A DNA stretch of 35,082 nt from an uncultured SAR86 cluster bacterium (GTDB taxonomy: Bacteria > Pseudomonadota > Gammaproteobacteria > Magnimaribacterales > AG-339-G14), in the NCBI GenBank assembly GCA_902561325.1, contig CACEOL010000012.1, positions 1-35,082 of the forward strand. Direction: 5' to 3'. Positions 18,122 to 27,049 of the stretch are shown in pieces. The translations under genes and the position numbers were made by a program. Positions within the stretch are counted from its first letter, which is position 1; every line of letters starts with the position of its first letter. Below the pieces are notes generated by a model that ran no database searches, had not been told where the DNA came from, and saw nothing but the letters and a program-made list of their open reading frames with translations.

Positions 18122-19286
18122 CTTTCTTCTCATCCTTTTTTTTTCAGGAAATATTTTATCTCACCAAAAAAGTCAGTCTTATACCTCCTGGAAGGGCGAA
18201 GAGGCTGGAACGGATTTTATAGTTTCCGTTTCAACAAAAATCAGCAAAGCAGTTTTATTTAATCAACTACAAAACAATGGCTATCGCATAGATCGGCTTG
18301 AGGATTATTTTAAAAATAAAATAAAATCTGAAGATTGCTTTTCCCAAAGTCCGGTAATCCAAGACCAGGGCGGTAACTTTGTTAGATACCTAGATAAATT
18401 TGTCTGTTCCAAAGAGGAGCCAAGGTTTAATTTCAACTTGTTTTTTGACTTGAATCTTTCCCACTTGGATTTTTCTTCTCAAGAAAAGGAAGGTCAACTC
18501 TTTCCTGACTTTATTATTTCCTCTGATAATCGTGAGATTTCTATTTTTGATGAGAATCAAAGTGCTGAGCTTAATTTATCCTTCTTTAACTTCCTGTCTT
18601 TTGGTTTCAAACACATTTTGAGTGGTTTGGACCATATTGCTTTTTTATTACTCATAATTTTTTTATGTGCAAACTTAAAAACCCTTTTTTTTGCTATTTC
18701 AGGTTTTACCTTAGGTCATTCGGCTAGCCTTTTTTCAAGTGTTCAAGGCCTCATTGTATCTTCAACAAGTTTGGTTGAAATTATGATTGGATTTTCTATT
18801 TTAGTCTGCTCGATAGAGGTTTTAGGAAAAAAGACCTCTCAGCTTGGCACTTTTTCAAATCTTCTGTTAGTTGCTTGGGCAATTCTTACTTTTGCTATTT
18901 ATATCTTTTTACCCAAGCAGTCTCTTTTCTTTTTGTCTTTAGGTCTCATGATGTTTTGTTACCTGAGATTATTTGAAAACTATCAAAGCAGTTTGAACCT
19001 TATTTTTATAACAATTGTGTTTGGGTTTATCCATGGCTTGGGTTTTGCAGGTGCAATCAATGAGATTTATTTACCTAAAGAAGATATGTTAAAAATCCTT
19101 ATCGCTTTCAACTTAGGCATTGAAATTGGTCAAATATTAATTTTTGGTGTTTTTGCTTTATTTGCCTACCTTTTAAAATTTTATAATTTGGAAAAGCTTA
19201 GAAACTTTGCCACCTTAGCTATTTCAACTACAATATTTGGCTATAGCTTAAATCTCATAATCGAGAGATCTTTTTTAGTTTTTTAG
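18096..19286 (+). CDS. HupE/UreJ-family membrane protein with periplasmic domain
   Basis: The 396-residue product has a signal peptide or first membrane segment (about 5-20). A periplasmic domain of about 145 residues follows, with two cysteines (Cys81, Cys104) that could form a disulfide. The C-terminal membrane part has about six segments. The family's His/Asp signature is clear: GFKHILSGLDHIAFLL (His173, Asp179, His180), GFTLGHSASL (His208) and FIHGLGFAGA. HupE and UreJ act as nickel permeases, but this longer two-domain subfamily has no proven substrate and no hydrogenase or urease gene is in the window. A metal permease is the likeliest guess. It overlaps the upstream rotamase gene by 26 bases and the convergent cold-shock-domain gene by 4. 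Confidence 0.83.
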   Translation: MKLKNILFSFLLILFFSGNILSHQKSQSYTSWKGEEAGTDFIVSVSTKISKAVLFNQLQNNGYRIDRLEDYFKNKIKSEDCFSQSPVIQDQGGNFVRYLDKFVCSKEEPRFNFNLFFDLNLSHLDFSSQEKEGQLFPDFIISSDNREISIFDENQSAELNLSFFNFLSFGFKHILSGLDHIAFLLLIIFLCANLKTLFFAISGFTLGHSASLFSSVQGLIVSSTSLVEIMIGFSILVCSIEVLGKKTSQLGTFSNLLLVAWAILTFAIYIFLPKQSLFFLSLGLMMFCYLRLFENYQSSLNLIFITIVFGFIHGLGFAGAINEIYLPKEDMLKILIAFNLGIEIGQILIFGVFALFAYLLKFYNLEKLRNFATLAISTTIFGYSLNLIIERSFLVF

Positions 19287-19681
19287 ATGATTCTTATGTC
19301 TTTTGCTTGAGGTCCCTTGAGACCGTTGGTTACTACGTAACTGACTCTGGTACTTTCCTTCAGAAGCTTTCTATCTTTGATTTCTACCGAGGCGAAGTGA
19401 ATAAATAAATCTCCACCTTTGTCTCTTTCTACAAATCCATAGCCTTTGCTTGGATCAAACCACTTGATTTGACCTTTTTCTCTTCTAATCCTTCTCTTTA
19501 TTTGTTTTCCATAAACAATAATCATGCTCGAAGTATAAATACCAAGAAAAAAGAAGAGAGTTAAAAATACAAGATTTCCTTGAAGAGCTTGGCTAAAAGA
19601 TTGATTTTCAACGAACCAAAAGTATGCAAAAGCAAATAAAAAAGAAACCAGCAAAGATGAAGTCGCTCCTCTTAACCACAT
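19283..19681 (-). CDS. Membrane-anchored cold-shock-domain protein
   Basis: The 132-residue product has two predicted membrane segments (about 5-23 and 37-57) and a strongly basic linker (KQIKRRIRREK, 59-69). A complete cold-shock domain follows (70-132). The domain shows RNP1 KGYGFV (79-84) and RNP2 LFIHF (92-96), the nucleic-acid-binding surfaces of CspA-type proteins. The architecture implies an RNA- or ssDNA-binding domain held on the cytoplasmic face of the membrane. Cold-shock/DUF1294 fusions are common, but there the cold-shock domain comes first. The order is reversed here. A perfect TATAAT lies 7 bases before the ATG and no Shine-Dalgarno is visible. Function unknown. Confidence 0.85.
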   Translation of the reverse strand: MWLRGATSSLLVSFLFAFAYFWFVENQSFSQALQGNLVFLTLFFFLGIYTSSMIIVYGKQIKRRIRREKGQIKWFDPSKGYGFVERDKGGDLFIHFASVEIKDRKLLKESTRVSYVVTNGLKGPQAKDIRII

Positions 19682-19687
19682 AGGGGT

Positions 19688-19693
19688 ATTATA
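19688..19693 (-). promoter_or_regulatory. Candidate -10 box for the cold-shock-domain gene
   Basis: A perfect TATAAT on the minus strand ends 7 bases before the ATG at 19681, so transcription would begin at or next to the start codon (a leaderless mRNA). No good -35 hexamer is found at 16-18 bases, so the call rests on the -10 and the spacing alone. Confidence 0.35.
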
Positions 19694-19717
19694 TCTTTAT
19701 TGTTATAAAGCTAAAAA

Positions 19718-22450
19718 TTACTTTAATTTTTCAAGAGTTTTAATGTGTTTTTCGGTAGTAACAATTTTTTTAGAAATTTCTTTTAAATTTTGTTTTCTTT
19801 CTTGAATAAGTGTTTTTGGAGCATTCAAAAGAAATTTTTTATTATCGAGTTGATTTTTCAAGCCATGAAAGGACTTATTGAATTTTTCTAGATTTTTGTG
19901 ATTCCTTGCAATTTCAGACTGAGGGTCAATAAGACCTTGTAAAGGAATATGAATTTTTGTGCCGTCAACCAGAGAAATTGCTGAAGGCGGGAGGTTTTTG
20001 CTTAAAAACTCAATCTTTTTAACTCTTGTTAAGTTAAGCAAGTAGTTTTTATTCTGTTCCAGTAATTTCTTAATGCTTTTATTTTTTTCGACAATGATGG
20101 TGATATCTTTCTTAGGCGAGATAAGCATTTCAGATCTTATGTTTCTAATGCCTGAGATTACTGATCTTAAAGATTCAATATTCTTAAGGTTAGAGGTTCC
20201 TAAATATTTTGTCGGAAGCTCTGAAACCATTATGCTCTTTTCCTTAGCTTTAAAAGTTTCTTTGAAAGATTGCCAAATTTCTTCTGTAATGAAAGGCATC
20301 ATGGGATGGGCTAATTTGAGTGTCTTTTCAAAAATATCTAACAAGGAATTTTTTATTTGGATTTTCTCAGCATTGGAAATGCTTTGGTCATTAAGTCTAA
20401 TTTTGCAAAACTCAATGTACCAATCGCATAACTTTTCCCAAATGAATTCGTAGAGAACTTGCGTAGCCAAGTCGAATCTAGAGTTGTCGATATAATCAAC
20501 ATAACTTTCTAAACTCTTGTTGAATTCAGATCTTATCCATTTATCGATTGGATCATCACTTAATTTCTTTGATTTTTTATATCCTTTGCATTGTAGCTTG
20601 ATAAACCTTGAGGCATTCCACAACTTGTTACAGAAGTTTCTATAACCTTCGACTCGTTTGATATCAAAGTTTATGTCTCTACTTCCAGATGCCAGAGATG
20701 CAAAGGTAAGCCTAAGCGCATCAGTTCCGAAAGAAGGTATTCCAGAAGGAAATTCTTTTTTTGTTGCTCTCTCAATTTTGTCTTTCAAACTTGGGACAAT
20801 TAAGTTTTCAGTTCTTTTTGCTATTAAAGTTTTTAGAGGGATTCCATCAATTACATCAATTGGATCAATTATGTTTCCTTTTGACTTGGACATCTTTTGA
20901 CCTTCTGAATCTCTCACCAGTCCATGAATAAAAACTTTTTTAAAAGGAGGCTCTTTAAGAAATTTTTGCGAAATCATGATCATTCTGGCTACCCAAAAGA
21001 ATATGATGTCAAAACCTGTAACCAAAATGGAAGTGGGGTGAAATTTTGCAAGTTGTTTAGTTTTTTTTGGCCAACCTAAAGTCGCAAAAGTCCACAATTG
21101 TGAGGAAAACCAGGTATCTAATACATCCTCATCTCTTATTAGGGTTCCAGAAACTTTGTTTTTCTTTCTTACCTCTGCTTCGGACTTTCCAACATAAACC
21201 TTTTTATTCTCATCGTACCAAGCCGGTATTCTATGTCCCCACCATAACTGACGACTAATGCACCAATCCTCAATATCCTTCATCCAATTGAAGAAAGTTT
21301 TTTCCCAATTTTTTGGCACGAATTGAACTTTCCCATTTTTAACTAATTTCGAAGCCTCCTTAGCCAAATCTTTTGTTTTTAAATACCATTGTTCGGTCAA
21401 ATAGGGTTCTAAAATTTCTCCTGTTCTTTCGCCACGGGGTATAGCTAGTTTGTGCTTTTCACTTCCTACTAGTAAATTTGCTTGATCTAAATCTTCGATG
21501 ATAATTTTCCTAGCCTCTAGCATTTTTAAATTCTGATATCTCTTAGGGGCGTTCTCGTTCAAAGTTCCATCTTTATTTAAAATATTTAAAAACTCGAGTT
21601 TGTGACGTTTGCCAATTTCAAAATCATTGAAGTCATGAGCTGGAGTAACTTTCAGACAACCGGTACCAAACGACATATCAACATAGTCATCAGCAATTAC
21701 AGGTATCTCTCTATCCGTTAGAGGCAATTTAACTGTTTTACCGATAAGTTTTTTATACCTTTTGTCTTTTGGATTTACGGCAACAGCCATATCTCCCAAT
21801 AAAGTTTCTGGCCTAGTGGTTGCTACAGATAGGTGACCTGCATCATGTTCATACTTGATATTCCAGATAAAAGAACTTTCTTCTTCATTAGAAACTTCAA
21901 GGTCTGATAATGCAGTTTGCAAAGAGGGATCCCAATTAACGAGTCTGTATCCTTTATAAATCAGCCCCTCATCATAGAGCTTACAAAATACTTCCGATAC
22001 TGCATCGCTGAAGTCAGCATCCATAGTAAATTTTTCAGTGGACCAATCTACCGAAGAACCAAGTCTTCTAAGTTGCTTGGTAATGGTATTGCCAGAGTAC
22101 TTTTTCCATTTCCAGATTTCTTTCTCAAACTTACTTCTGCCAAGAGATTCTCTTGTCTTGCCTGCACCTTCAAGTTTTCTTTCGACAACCAACTGTGTTG
22201 CAATGCCCGCATGGTCCGTGCCTACTTGCCATAAGACGTCATACCGCTGCATTCTTTTTAACCGCGTCATAATATCCATCAAGGTATTTTGGAACCCATG
22301 ACCCATATGCAAGCTGCCCGTCACATTGGGTGGCGGAATCATAATCGAAAATGTTTTTTTTGATTTATAAGTGGGTTTAAAAAAACCAGATTTTTCCCAA
22401 AACCGATACCATTTTTTTTCTAAATTTTTTGGGTTGTAAGTCTTTTTCAC
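19718..22450 (-). CDS. valS: Valyl-tRNA synthetase
   Basis: ValS charges tRNA(Val). The 910-residue class I synthetase shows HMGH at 48-51 (the HIGH motif) within PPPNVTGSLHMGHGFQ. The editing domain is marked by TTRPETLLGD, and KMSKSKGN lies near residue 520. The anticodon-binding domain follows, then a Lys-rich C-terminal coiled-coil arm (about 845-910). It is about 40 residues shorter than E. coli ValS (951). The start is GTG at 22450, two bases after the holC stop, in the conserved pepA-holC-valS order. A short hairpin lies beyond its stop but has no T-run. Confidence 0.98.
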   Translation of the reverse strand: MKKTYNPKNLEKKWYRFWEKSGFFKPTYKSKKTFSIMIPPPNVTGSLHMGHGFQNTLMDIMTRLKRMQRYDVLWQVGTDHAGIATQLVVERKLEGAGKTRESLGRSKFEKEIWKWKKYSGNTITKQLRRLGSSVDWSTEKFTMDADFSDAVSEVFCKLYDEGLIYKGYRLVNWDPSLQTALSDLEVSNEEESSFIWNIKYEHDAGHLSVATTRPETLLGDMAVAVNPKDKRYKKLIGKTVKLPLTDREIPVIADDYVDMSFGTGCLKVTPAHDFNDFEIGKRHKLEFLNILNKDGTLNENAPKRYQNLKMLEARKIIIEDLDQANLLVGSEKHKLAIPRGERTGEILEPYLTEQWYLKTKDLAKEASKLVKNGKVQFVPKNWEKTFFNWMKDIEDWCISRQLWWGHRIPAWYDENKKVYVGKSEAEVRKKNKVSGTLIRDEDVLDTWFSSQLWTFATLGWPKKTKQLAKFHPTSILVTGFDIIFFWVARMIMISQKFLKEPPFKKVFIHGLVRDSEGQKMSKSKGNIIDPIDVIDGIPLKTLIAKRTENLIVPSLKDKIERATKKEFPSGIPSFGTDALRLTFASLASGSRDINFDIKRVEGYRNFCNKLWNASRFIKLQCKGYKKSKKLSDDPIDKWIRSEFNKSLESYVDYIDNSRFDLATQVLYEFIWEKLCDWYIEFCKIRLNDQSISNAEKIQIKNSLLDIFEKTLKLAHPMMPFITEEIWQSFKETFKAKEKSIMVSELPTKYLGTSNLKNIESLRSVISGIRNIRSEMLISPKKDITIIVEKNKSIKKLLEQNKNYLLNLTRVKKIEFLSKNLPPSAISLVDGTKIHIPLQGLIDPQSEIARNHKNLEKFNKSFHGLKNQLDNKKFLLNAPKTLIQERKQNLKEISKKIVTTEKHIKTLEKLK

Positions 22451-22452
22451 TT

Positions 22453-22896
22453 TTAGTTAATGTAATTGGGATCCAATCCATCAATTTTACATTGTTTGAA
22501 GCTTTCTCTTGCCTGATTTTGCAAAGAGGCATTATCTTTTATGACAATTTGAAACACAGTATCGTAGTCCTGGTAGTCTGGAGGTAGCTTTGGGTTTAGA
22601 TTAATCAAAGTTGAAAAATCGTTTTTTACTTTAATTCCTGGATAAGATATTTCGACAGGACAAGAAGGTATTTTTGCATCGTTAGAAATCTTATGAGCTA
22701 AAAAAACCTCGTTGAGGTCTTCCCAAAGCTTCTGATCGAGTTCATTAGCTTGAGTAGCATCATTACACCTCAGATTAATTTTATTCTGAGGAGAAGAGCC
22801 AAGTTCTAGAAATTTTTCTTCAACAAACTTAAGTAAGAAACTAATGGCTTCTTTTTCATTTTCTCCTGCAGAAATAAAACTTATTTCTTGGGTCAT
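22453..22896 (-). CDS. holC: DNA polymerase III chi subunit
   Basis: Chi links the clamp loader to single-stranded-DNA-binding protein through a chi-psi dimer. The 147-residue length equals E. coli HolC. Diagnostic segments are ANELDQKLWEDLNEVFLAHK, PVEISYPG (family PV.I.WP), TLINLNPKLPP and FQIVIKDNASLQNQARE. The start ATG shares four bases with the pepA stop, and valS follows two bases later, exactly the pepA-holC-valS arrangement of E. coli. Its psi partner is the probable holD at 14533-14832, about 8 kb away. Confidence 0.92.
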   Translation of the reverse strand: MTQEISFISAGENEKEAISFLLKFVEEKFLELGSSPQNKINLRCNDATQANELDQKLWEDLNEVFLAHKISNDAKIPSCPVEISYPGIKVKNDFSTLINLNPKLPPDYQDYDTVFQIVIKDNASLQNQARESFKQCKIDGLDPNYIN

Positions 22897-24389
22897 GCAG
22901 TGAGTAAATATTCAGACAAGAGAGGGACAGGCCTACCTGAAGAAACTTTTTGTCCTCCAATTCCATAAGCCGTTCCTGCTATATCTAAATGTGCCCACTT
23001 ATACTTTTCAGTGAATCTTGAAAGAAAACAGGCGGCAGTTATTGTGCCGGCTGAACCACCAATATTTGCGATATCGGCATACCTACTTTTTAAACCACCT
23101 TGGTACTCATCCCAAAGAGGCAATTGCCAAGCTTTATCGCCACTGGCAATTCCCGAGCTAAGAATCTTATCAGCCAATTTTTGATCATTTGACATGACCC
23201 CGGTAGCTTCGTGCCCAAGGGCAACAATCACAGCACCCGTTAGGGTAGCGATATCAATAACACTTGCTGGCTTAAATCTTTCTACATAAGTTAGTGCATC
23301 ACACAATACCAATCTACCTTCGGCATCCGTATTTAGTATTTCTACGGTTTGACCTGACATCGTGCTGACAACATCGCCTGGCTTAGTTGCAGTCCCACTT
23401 GGCATGTTTTCAGCTGAAGCAATGACACCGATAATATTTTTCTTCGGTTTAATTTCTGCTATCGCTCGCATCGTACCTAAGACACTAGCAGCTCCAGACA
23501 TGTCGTATTTCATTTCGTCCATGGCACGCGAAGGTTTGATGCTAATCCCTCCAGTATCAAAGGTAATTCCTTTTCCAACAATTACATGCGGCTGTTCATC
23601 TTTTTTACCACCAGCATAGTTCATAATAATAAGCTTTGATTCTTGTACGCTACCGTTGCCAACAGACAAGAGGCAGTCCATACCTAATTTTTTCATTTCT
23701 TTTTCACCGAGTACTTTGGTTTTCACTGCAGAAAAAGTTCTAGATAAGGCTCGAGCTTGATTTGCAAGGTGCGTCGGGGTGCAAATGTTTGCAGGAGTAT
23801 TCGCAAGCTCTTTACTGAAATTGCTGCCCGCACCAATTATTTGACCTTTTTTAAGAGCTCCAGACAGACCTGCTTTTTTTGAATCCATAAATATTTCTAC
23901 TTTTTTTAAAACATTTTTTGGTTGATTCTTTTTGCCTTTAAAAAAGTATTGATAGCTTGACGCTTCTAGATGTCTGCCCAATACCTCAACCGTCCAACTG
24001 GTATCTCTATTTTCTACCGAAACTTCAGGAATGATTATTTTTACCGAAGCAGATTTTGAAGCCAATGCAGCGCTTGAAATTGATTGGCAAATTTTAAAAT
24101 AGTCTACTTCTGAAATCTTTTTATTTTTTTTGCCTGTTCCAACGAAGTAAGATTTTTCAGCATTTACTCCACTTATGGCAGGTAGATAAACGCTATTTCC
24201 TATTTTTCCGGTAATCTCTTCCCTTAAAATAAGTTTTTTAATTGTGCCATTGCTAACTTCATTGATTACTTTTAAATCGCCATCAAGAGTTTTGGCTTCG
24301 CTAACACCTATTATTAAAGTCTGAAATTTATCTTTTTTGAAATTTAACTTTTTATTTGATGATATTGATTGATTTAATAATTTCTTCAT
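22893..24389 (-). CDS. pepA: Leucyl aminopeptidase (M17 family, PepA)
   Basis: PepA is a hexameric two-metal cytosolic aminopeptidase; in E. coli it also acts as a DNA-binding protein at carAB and at plasmid resolution sites. The C-terminal catalytic domain shows VGKGITFDTGGISIKPS, MKYDMSGAASVLG, NTDAEGRLVLCDALTY (metal ligands and the M17 signature) and WAHLDIAGTA. I place the start at the ATG at 24389 (498 residues), because GGAG lies 5 bases upstream. A TTG five codons earlier (24404) is the alternative. It overlaps holC by 4 bases and is divergent from lptF, as in E. coli. Confidence 0.97.
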   Translation of the reverse strand: MKKLLNQSISSNKKLNFKKDKFQTLIIGVSEAKTLDGDLKVINEVSNGTIKKLILREEITGKIGNSVYLPAISGVNAEKSYFVGTGKKNKKISEVDYFKICQSISSAALASKSASVKIIIPEVSVENRDTSWTVEVLGRHLEASSYQYFFKGKKNQPKNVLKKVEIFMDSKKAGLSGALKKGQIIGAGSNFSKELANTPANICTPTHLANQARALSRTFSAVKTKVLGEKEMKKLGMDCLLSVGNGSVQESKLIIMNYAGGKKDEQPHVIVGKGITFDTGGISIKPSRAMDEMKYDMSGAASVLGTMRAIAEIKPKKNIIGVIASAENMPSGTATKPGDVVSTMSGQTVEILNTDAEGRLVLCDALTYVERFKPASVIDIATLTGAVIVALGHEATGVMSNDQKLADKILSSGIASGDKAWQLPLWDEYQGGLKSRYADIANIGGSAGTITAACFLSRFTEKYKWAHLDIAGTAYGIGGQKVSSGRPVPLLSEYLLTA

Positions 24390-24394
24390 TTCTT

Positions 24395-24398
24395 CTCC
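24395..24398 (-). promoter_or_regulatory. Shine-Dalgarno site that decides the pepA start
   Basis: GGAG (minus strand) lies 5 bases before the ATG at 24389. It falls inside the five-codon extension that would result from the upstream TTG, which favours the ATG. Confidence 0.65.
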
Positions 24399-24441
24399 AT
24401 ACAAAATTTACTGTTAAACATGTGGGATAATACCCTAAGAA

Positions 24442-24447
24442 TATAAT
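24442..24447 (+). promoter_or_regulatory. Candidate -10 box for lptF
   Basis: A perfect TATAAT ends 4 bases before the lptF ATG (24452), with no Shine-Dalgarno between them. If used, the transcript would start inside or at the start codon. I could not find a matching -35 hexamer in the 62-base pepA-lptF gap. Confidence 0.3.
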
Positions 24448-24451
24448 AGCA

Positions 24452-25606
24452 ATGCCAAAAATTATTACATTATATTTAATAGGACAAGTAACTAAGATTA
24501 GTTTTTTAACCTTAATTGTTTTATTTAGCGTTTTTTTTCTAAATGAGTTTACGGCCTATCTTGAAAAAGTCTCAAGCGGCGAGCTTTATCCTGAACTCCT
24601 GATATTGGTTTCGATTTATAGCATGTCTGAAATTGTTGAAGTCGTTCTCCCGCTGAGTATTTTTATCGGGACCATCATTGCCATTTATCGTCTTGATCAG
24701 AACAATGAATTATTGGCTTTTTCTAAAATGGGTCTTGGTAAACGAAAGGTCGTTTTAGTCTCTTGTATTCCAGCTGTATTTTTTGCGCTTTTTGTTGCTT
24801 TGGTTTCCTTTTACCTAACTCCACTTTCAAACAACAAACTTGCGTTTTTAAACGATGTTGAAAGATTTTCAGACAGATTTAAATTAATGGGAGCCGAAAA
24901 GATCAATGTCCTTGATGATCTTAATGCAATTTTTTATGCGAAGAAGGCTTCAGATAGGGGCTTCCAAGATGTCTTTTCGAGTTTTGAAACCAACGAATCG
25001 GAATTTGTTTTGACTGCCGATGAATTAATTTCAAAACCCTTAAATGAAAAAGAAAATCAGATATCTTTTGAGTCTGGTAAATTTTCCATTTTATCTGAAG
25101 CCATGCCACTCGATTTTAGCTTTGACGAATTCTTTTTAATCGTGCCAAAAAAGCCAATACTCAATGTTGAGGATTTAAAAAGAAAATATTTTCACGAACT
25201 ATTGTCTACTAAAGATTCAGAGCGAATTGAATTACTAAAACGTTCTTCCATGCCTTTAATCATTATCATTTCAGCTTTGATAGCAGCATCCTTAACAATG
25301 AGATTGAAAGAGTCTGGGCGTTTTTATATTTTTCTTTCTGGTCTAATTATTTTTATGTCTTATTATGGACTATCACTTTCTCAGGAAGTCTTTAGTAATT
25401 TTTCTCTAAATTCAACGATAGTCTTTTTTAGCATTCACGGTATTTATTTGATTGCAGCCATTATGTTGGCACTGGATCAGAGTTATCAAAATTTTAGTTT
25501 TAATTTTGGCGGCTTAAAATATTCAAGAAACTTCATGATCAACCTCTTTGTTCTGTTTTTAATTGCCACTGTATTTTCTTATTTGGTTTTTTATGTCTTT
25601 TTATAG
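24452..25606 (+). CDS. lptF: LPS export ABC transporter permease LptF
   Basis: LptF with LptG and the ATPase LptB extracts lipopolysaccharide from the inner membrane and passes it to LptC and the periplasmic bridge. The 384-residue product has three N-terminal membrane segments, a periplasmic beta-jellyroll region (about 125-245) and three C-terminal segments. The YjgP/YjgQ-family pattern is visible: an N-terminal ITLYLIGQ helix, LPLSIFIGTIIAIYRLDQNNELLAFSKMG (permease coupling region) and SFYLTPLSN. It is divergent from pepA and overlaps lptG by 14 bases. It fits with the lipid A genes in region 1. Confidence 0.95.
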   Translation: MPKIITLYLIGQVTKISFLTLIVLFSVFFLNEFTAYLEKVSSGELYPELLILVSIYSMSEIVEVVLPLSIFIGTIIAIYRLDQNNELLAFSKMGLGKRKVVLVSCIPAVFFALFVALVSFYLTPLSNNKLAFLNDVERFSDRFKLMGAEKINVLDDLNAIFYAKKASDRGFQDVFSSFETNESEFVLTADELISKPLNEKENQISFESGKFSILSEAMPLDFSFDEFFLIVPKKPILNVEDLKRKYFHELLSTKDSERIELLKRSSMPLIIIISALIAASLTMRLKESGRFYIFLSGLIIFMSYYGLSLSQEVFSNFSLNSTIVFFSIHGIYLIAAIMLALDQSYQNFSFNFGGLKYSRNFMINLFVLFLIATVFSYLVFYVFL

Positions 25607-26633
25607 TCTTATTTTTGGTGATACTTTAGACAATCTTTTTACAAGGTATGCCTGGCGCTTTTTAATTCTTACTGTTGGGGTATTTTTTTTACTGGATTTA
25701 GTTCTCTCGTTTCTGAGTGAATTTGAAGATTTAAGTGAATTTTATTCATTTGATAAGATTCTGCTCTTTTTGGCATTTACGTCAGTTGATGCAGTTTTTG
25801 ATATTTTTCCTTTAAGCGCAATTGTGTCGACAATCATGTGTATGGGTGCAATTTCAGATTCAGGAGAATTGATAGCAGCAAGGGTGTCTGGAAAAAAATT
25901 ATCAAGAATTATCTTTGTGGTTCTAAAGCCAGTAATTTTTGGAATCACAATAATGCTTATTTCATGGCAATTTTTTATCCCCGATCTTCAAGACTCTGCT
26001 AATAAATTGAAATTCGAACCCACATCAAATCTCTCCGAACAAAAAGAGCAGTGGGTATTTAAAAACGATCGGTTTTCAAAAGTAACAGATCGAGGTGTCA
26101 GCAAGGAAGTAAAAATATATGATCTCGATGAAAAAGGAAATGTCGATAGTATTGTCATCGCTGAAGATTTCGAAATTACTGAAAACGAGTGGGTTATCAA
26201 AGAGGTAAGTGATTATAAAGAAAATATTGGTAAGTCAGATTTTGTCTGGGAAGATGCCCCAAAGTTGGCTATGAATTATTCCATGAAAGGTCTAAAACAC
26301 ATGTCCTTGACGGATAACTATTATTATTGGCAATCCATCAACGAAGCCGCTGACCGAAACAAAGTGGGTTACCAATTTTGGAAGAAAATGCTTGAACCCA
26401 TTTCTTTGATCTGTCTTATTATTTTTGCCTTAGCCATTTCGCTGAAAGCTCTAGGCAGGAACAAAAGTGTCGATCGTTTCGTTTTGGGAATTTTAATTGC
26501 CTTTGGCTTTAACCTTTTAATTAAAATCTTCGGCAATATTTCTTTGATTCTCGGTTGGAGTGCTTTTTGGGGAATTCTGCTATCTTCTTTGCTTCTGCTT
26601 TACTTCGGCATAAGAATCATTCGGCGCGTTTAG
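25593..26633 (+). CDS. lptG: LPS export ABC transporter permease LptG
   Basis: This is the second LPS-extracting permease subunit. The 346-residue product has the same layout as LptF: three N-terminal membrane segments, a periplasmic domain (about 125-255) and three C-terminal segments. FDIFPLSAIVSTIMCMGAIS and SGELIAARVSG match the coupling region where LptB docks. I chose the ATG at 25593, which overlaps lptF by 14 bases. A TTG at 25563 would add ten hydrophobic residues and is less likely. The 3' end overlaps the convergent RDD gene by 4 bases. Confidence 0.93.
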   Translation: MSFYSLIFGDTLDNLFTRYAWRFLILTVGVFFLLDLVLSFLSEFEDLSEFYSFDKILLFLAFTSVDAVFDIFPLSAIVSTIMCMGAISDSGELIAARVSGKKLSRIIFVVLKPVIFGITIMLISWQFFIPDLQDSANKLKFEPTSNLSEQKEQWVFKNDRFSKVTDRGVSKEVKIYDLDEKGNVDSIVIAEDFEITENEWVIKEVSDYKENIGKSDFVWEDAPKLAMNYSMKGLKHMSLTDNYYYWQSINEAADRNKVGYQFWKKMLEPISLICLIIFALAISLKALGRNKSVDRFVLGILIAFGFNLLIKIFGNISLILGWSAFWGILLSSLLLLYFGIRIIRRV

Positions 26634-27046
26634 ACTTTTACCAAAAACGTTTTTGATAAAATATCGTTTAAAGTTTTTTTATCCTTACGAAATAACATCG
26701 GTAGATAATTCAAGCCAAATAACAAAGTGAAGATCAATCCCAGTAGACATCGATAAACCATCCTGCCGAAATTAACCTCGGAAGATTCAGCTTGAGCCAA
26801 GCGAACTTTCCAAACTTGCATGCCTAATGTTTGACCTTTATTTTTTTTCCAAAAATAACAGTAAAAACCAACTCCCAAAGCTAAAAATACCAAATACATC
26901 AAAGGGCTTTCCACTTCAGTATTTAATGCGTAGGTAATGAGTAGAGTGAGACCCACACAAAGGGCAATGATTAAAATCAAGTCATAAAAAAGAGCAACCA
27001 TTCTCCTGAAGAAGCCTGCTGGTTTATAATCTAAAGTAGAATTCAT
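26630..27046 (-). CDS. RDD-family small membrane protein
   Basis: The 138-residue product has the RDD-family pattern: GFFRRMVALFYDLILI at the N-terminus (conserved Arg and Asp in the first membrane segment), then two further segments. A GQTLGMQVWKVRL loop and a NDILSKT C-terminus are typical. Function of most family members is unknown; some are linked to ion exchange. I prefer the ATG at 27046, which leaves only three bases before the ATG of the divergent transporter; an upstream ATG at 27061 would overlap it. The 3' end overlaps lptG by 4 bases. Confidence 0.85.
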   Translation of the reverse strand: MNSTLDYKPAGFFRRMVALFYDLILIIALCVGLTLLITYALNTEVESPLMYLVFLALGVGFYCYFWKKNKGQTLGMQVWKVRLAQAESSEVNFGRMVYRCLLGLIFTLLFGLNYLPMLFRKDKKTLNDILSKTFLVKV

Positions 27047-27049
27047 ATT

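Noticed and set aside
19696-19711. Hairpin CTTTAT/ATAAAG after valS as its terminator
   Set aside because: The stem is short and A-U rich, and no T-run follows on the minus strand.
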